Shown here piece by piece: positions 34,615-37,518 of a stretch of 37,518 nucleotides of DNA (its first letter is position 1; every line of letters starts with the position of its first letter). Origin of the DNA: an uncultured Prevotellaceae bacterium (GTDB lineage Bacteria; Bacteroidota; Bacteroidia; Bacteroidales; Bacteroidaceae). The notes beneath the pieces are model-generated. The model had not been told where the DNA came from. It saw only the letters and a list, made by a program, of their open reading frames with translations, and ran no database searches. The position numbers and the translations under genes were made by a program. The DNA is taken from positions 1 through 37,518 of the forward strand of contig OMWC01000032.1 of NCBI GenBank assembly GCA_900314655.1. Direction: 5' to 3'.

Positions 34615-34646
34615 TTTGGCGGTTACGGATTTTTTTGTTACCTTTG
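34615..34646 (+). promoter_or_regulatory. Promoter of ppdK
   Basis: TTTG (34615-34618) and TACCTTTG (34639-34646) are 20 bp apart, a perfect Bacteroidetes promoter. Transcription would begin near 34653, leaving a leader of about 76 nt before the ATG. Confidence 0.8.
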
Positions 34647-34728
34647 CCAAACGGATTCAAGTGTGGGACTTACCGGTTGAACAGATTACATATTTCTAAT
34701 TTATATAAGTGAAAACATTTTAAACAGT

Positions 34729-37449
34729 ATGACAAAGAAAAGAGTCTATCTCTTCGGCAACGGAAAGGCCGAAGGTAACGCAAAAATGCGTGAGGAACTT
34801 GGTGGTAAGGGTGCTAACCTTGCCGAGATGAACCTGATTGGCGTACCCGTGCCTCCAGGATTCACCATCACCACCGACTGCTGCAACGAGTATTACGAGG
34901 TTGGCCAGCAGAAGATTATGGAAGTGCTCAACGACGACGTGACCAACGCCGTGAAACATATCGAGGAGCTCATGAACTCTAAGTTCGGCGACAAGGAGAA
35001 CCCGCTGCTCGTGAGCGTACGCTCGGGTGCACGTGCTTCCATGCCTGGTATGATGGACACCATCCTGAACCTTGGTCTGAACGACGAGGTGGCTGAGGGA
35101 ATGGTGAAGAAGACCAACAATCCCCACTTCGTTTACGACTCATATCGCCGCTTCGTGCAGATGTATGGCGACGTGGTGCTCGAGATGAAGCCCGTCAACA
35201 AAGAAGACATCGACCCGTTCGAGGAGATCATCGAGGGCGTGAAGAAGGAGCAGGGCGTGGAGCTCGACAAGGATCTCTCCGTGGAGTCGCTCAAGAAACT
35301 GGTTCAGCTCTTCAAGGCTGCCATCAAGGAGCGCACGGGCAAGGACTTCCCCGACGATCCCATCGAGCAGCTCTGGGGTGCCATCTGCGCCGTGTTCCGC
35401 TCTTGGATGAACGACCGCGCCATCCTCTATCGTAAGATGGAAGGCATCCCCGACGAGTGGGGTACGGCTGTGAGCGTGATGGCCATGGTATTCGGTAACA
35501 TGGGCGACACTTCGGCTACGGGTGTATGCTTCAGCCGTGATGCTGGTAATGGTGAGAACCTCTTTAACGGTGAGTATCTCGTCAACGCTCAGGGTGAAGA
35601 CGTGGTGGCTGGTATCCGCACACCTCAGCAGATCACCAAGATTGGCTCTCAGCGCTGGGCTGAGCGTGCTGGAATCTCCGAGGAGGAGCGCGCCGCCAAG
35701 TATCCCTCTATGGAAGAGGCCATGCCTGAGATCTATGCTCAGCTGAACGGTATCCAGGAGAAGCTGGAGAACCACTACCACGACATGCAGGACATGGAGT
35801 TCACCGTACAGGAAGGCAAGCTCTGGTTCCTCCAGACTCGTAACGGTAAGCGCACAGGTACCGCCATGGTGAAGATTGCCATCGACCTGCTCCACGAAGG
35901 ACTCATCGACGAGAAGACCGCCATCATGCGCTGCGAGCCCCAGAAGCTCGACGAGCTGCTCCACCCGGTATTCGATAAGAAGGCCTTGATGAACGCCAAG
36001 GTTATCACGCAGGGTCTGCCTGCATCTCCCGGTGCTGCCTGCGGCCAGATCGTGTTCCATGCCGATGATGCCAAGGAGTGGCACGAGGATGGTCACAAAG
36101 TGGTGATGGTACGTATCGAGACCTCTCCCGAAGACCTCGCCGGTATGGCTGCTGCCGAAGGTATCCTGACCGCTCGTGGCGGTATGACCTCTCACGCTGC
36201 TGTGGTGGCTCGTGGTATGGGTAAGTGCTGCGTCTCTGGTGCAGGTGCCATCAATGTGGACTATAAGGCTAAGACCGTTGAAATCGACGGCGTCGTATAT
36301 AAAGAAGGTGACTACATCTCTCTCAACGGTACCACCGGACAGGTATATGCTGGTGAGGTTCCCACAAAGGCAGCCGAGCTCTCTGGCGACTTCAAGGAGC
36401 TGATGGACCTCTGCGACAAGTACACCAAGCTGCAGGTGCGCACCAATGCTGATACGCCCCACGATGCTCAGGTGGCCCGCAACTTCGGTGCCAAGGGTAT
36501 CGGTCTGACCCGTACCGAGCACATGTTTTTCGAGGACAAGAAGATCATCGCCATGCGCGAGATGATTCTCTCGAAGGATGCTGCCGGACGCGAGAAGGCA
36601 CTGGCCAAGCTGCTGCCTTATCAGAAGGCCGACTTCAAGGGCATTCTTGAAGCTATGGACGGTCTGCCCGTCAACATCCGTCTCCTGGATCCCCCATTGC
36701 ACGAGTTCGTACCCCACGATCTGGCTGGTCAGGAGACCATGGCCAAGGAGATGGGCGTCAGCGTAGAGGATATCAAGCGCCGTGTTGACTCGCTCGCCGA
36801 GAACAACCCGATGCTCGGCCACCGCGGTTGCCGTCTGGGTATCACCTTCCCCGAAATCACAGCTATGCAGACACGTGCCATCCTCGGTGCAGCCTGCGAA
36901 CTGAAGAAGGAAGGAAAGAACCCGATGCCCGAGATCATGGTGCCCCTCATCGGTACGCTCTACGAGCTGAAGCAGCAGAAGGAAGTCATCCAGGATGCTG
37001 CCAAGGAAGTATTCGCAGAATACGGCATCGAGGTAGAGTTCGAGATTGGTACGATGATCGAGATTCCACGTGCTGCCCTCACAGCCGACCGCATTGCTAC
37101 CGAGGCTCAGTACTTCTCGTTCGGTACCAACGACCTCACGCAGATGACCTTCGGTTACAGCCGCGACGACATTGCCAGCTTCCTGCCCGTATATCTCGAC
37201 AAGAAGATCCTCAAGGTTGACCCGTTCCAGGTGCTCGACCAGAAGGGTGTTGGTAAGCTCATCAAGTATGCCGTGAAGGAAGGCCGCGCCGTGCGTCCCG
37301 ATCTCCGTTGCGGTATCTGCGGTGAGCATGGTGGTGAGCCCAGCTCCGTGAAGTTCTGCGCCAAGATTGGCATGAACTACGCCAGCTGCTCTCCCTTCCG
37401 CGTGCCCATCGCCCGACTCGCCGCCGCGCAGGCCGCTGTAGAAGAATAA
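34729..37449 (+). CDS. ppdK: Pyruvate, phosphate dikinase
   Basis: This 906-aa enzyme interconverts pyruvate, ATP and phosphate with phosphoenolpyruvate, AMP and pyrophosphate. The N-terminal ATP-grasp part has KMREELGGKGANLAEMNLIG and SVRSGARASMPGMMDTILNL. The swivelling phosphohistidine domain has GGMTSHAAVVARGMGKCCVS with the carrier His at about residue 489. The C-terminal PEP-binding barrel has GLTRTEHMFF, NPMLGHRGCRLGI, SFGTNDLTQMTFGYSRDD and the acid-base Cys in RCGICGEHGG. The length is normal. Its pyrophosphate product could feed HppA, and its pyruvate side connects with NifJ. The gene has its own promoter and a terminator, so it is monocistronic. Confidence 0.97.
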   Translation: MTKKRVYLFGNGKAEGNAKMREELGGKGANLAEMNLIGVPVPPGFTITTDCCNEYYEVGQQKIMEVLNDDVTNAVKHIEELMNSKFGDKENPLLVSVRSGARASMPGMMDTILNLGLNDEVAEGMVKKTNNPHFVYDSYRRFVQMYGDVVLEMKPVNKEDIDPFEEIIEGVKKEQGVELDKDLSVESLKKLVQLFKAAIKERTGKDFPDDPIEQLWGAICAVFRSWMNDRAILYRKMEGIPDEWGTAVSVMAMVFGNMGDTSATGVCFSRDAGNGENLFNGEYLVNAQGEDVVAGIRTPQQITKIGSQRWAERAGISEEERAAKYPSMEEAMPEIYAQLNGIQEKLENHYHDMQDMEFTVQEGKLWFLQTRNGKRTGTAMVKIAIDLLHEGLIDEKTAIMRCEPQKLDELLHPVFDKKALMNAKVITQGLPASPGAACGQIVFHADDAKEWHEDGHKVVMVRIETSPEDLAGMAAAEGILTARGGMTSHAAVVARGMGKCCVSGAGAINVDYKAKTVEIDGVVYKEGDYISLNGTTGQVYAGEVPTKAAELSGDFKELMDLCDKYTKLQVRTNADTPHDAQVARNFGAKGIGLTRTEHMFFEDKKIIAMREMILSKDAAGREKALAKLLPYQKADFKGILEAMDGLPVNIRLLDPPLHEFVPHDLAGQETMAKEMGVSVEDIKRRVDSLAENNPMLGHRGCRLGITFPEITAMQTRAILGAACELKKEGKNPMPEIMVPLIGTLYELKQQKEVIQDAAKEVFAEYGIEVEFEIGTMIEIPRAALTADRIATEAQYFSFGTNDLTQMTFGYSRDDIASFLPVYLDKKILKVDPFQVLDQKGVGKLIKYAVKEGRAVRPDLRCGICGEHGGEPSSVKFCAKIGMNYASCSPFRVPIARLAAAQAAVEE

Positions 37450-37479
37450 ACGGAAAGTGCTGAAAATTAGCTACATACA

Positions 37480-37518
37480 GGGCAAGTATCTGGGAAACAG
37501 GTACTTGCCCTTAGTTTT
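37480..37518 (+). terminator. Terminator of ppdK
   Basis: GGGCAAGTA pairs with TACTTGCCC (37480-37510), and TCTG/CAGG extends the stem inside around a short GGAAA loop. TTAGTTTT follows at the window's end. The stem begins 30 bp after the stop codon. Confidence 0.85.

Noticed and set aside
35140..37329. 729-codon minus-strand frame opposite ppdK
   Set aside because: It is a shadow frame of a highly expressed gene; no known domain is present.

Overview
The window looks like chromosomal DNA of a Bacteroidales bacterium, most likely a Prevotella-like genus. Three things point there. Promoters fit the Bacteroidetes -33 TTTG / -7 TAnnTTTG pattern, in six places with 19-20 bp between the two elements. 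Genes mostly lack Shine-Dalgarno sites. The protein families are typical: DUF6078, DUF2723/TMEM260-like, DUF3098, DUF6249-like, BT4734/VirE-type primase, sodium pyrophosphatase, GH43 and pyruvate:ferredoxin oxidoreductase. The genus is an inference.

Accessory left part (about 1-14,210). A lipoprotein is followed by an MntA/HepT (MNT-HEPN, type VII) toxin-antitoxin pair. Next comes a minus-strand run of four tiny membrane proteins and a lipoprotein, and then a DUF6078 gene. From 4,225 to 11,250 lies a minus-strand defence island. It holds an XRE-type regulator with a disrupted start, a single-chain Type IIG restriction-methylation-specificity protein of 1,056 aa, a Bro-N/Fic fusion, a truncated DUF2357-type PD-(D/E)XK nuclease, a DUF2971 protein, and decayed remnants of an AlbA_2 (Schlafen-like) gene and a RhuM gene. 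Beside it are a mobilization-protein-like fragment and a 702-aa BT4734/VirE primase-helicase gene, which looks much richer in G+C than its flanks. These two are separated by about 430 bp of nested inverted and direct repeats that resemble an origin or control region. This block is probably an integrated, partly decayed mobile element.

Middle (14,210-21,040, minus strand). A winged-helix regulator and a membrane protein come first. Then follow DUF3098, a DUF2723/TMEM260-like membrane glycosyltransferase, a membrane-anchored OmpR-type regulator, and a DUF6249 / ECF sigma / anti-sigma-like operon joined by 4-bp overlaps. An 11-bp tandem repeat upstream of the DUF2723 promoter looks like a binding site for the OmpR-type regulator.

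Housekeeping right part (21,100-37,518). Here are pyruvate:ferredoxin oxidoreductase (nifJ), an AAA_14-type ATPase, an ATP-grasp-like protein with a GH43 glycosidase, a His-rich small membrane protein, the sodium/proton pyrophosphatase hppA, a phosphate-selective-type porin, rlmD and pyruvate phosphate dikinase (ppdK). NifJ, HppA and PpdK fit together as an anaerobic, pyrophosphate-linked energy metabolism.

The most unusual theme is repeats placed inside reading frames without breaking them. A related palindromic element encoding LSEKL(I/R)VK(D/N)E sits in two adjacent genes. A C-rich palindrome lies inside the DUF2723 gene. Two independent 9-bp minisatellites lie in rlmD, one carrying six CTAG tetramers at exactly 9-bp spacing. 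The rlmD-ppdK intergenic region also holds a perfect 40-bp palindrome inside 25-bp terminal inverted repeats, beside three 22-bp tandem repeats that contain -7 promoter boxes.
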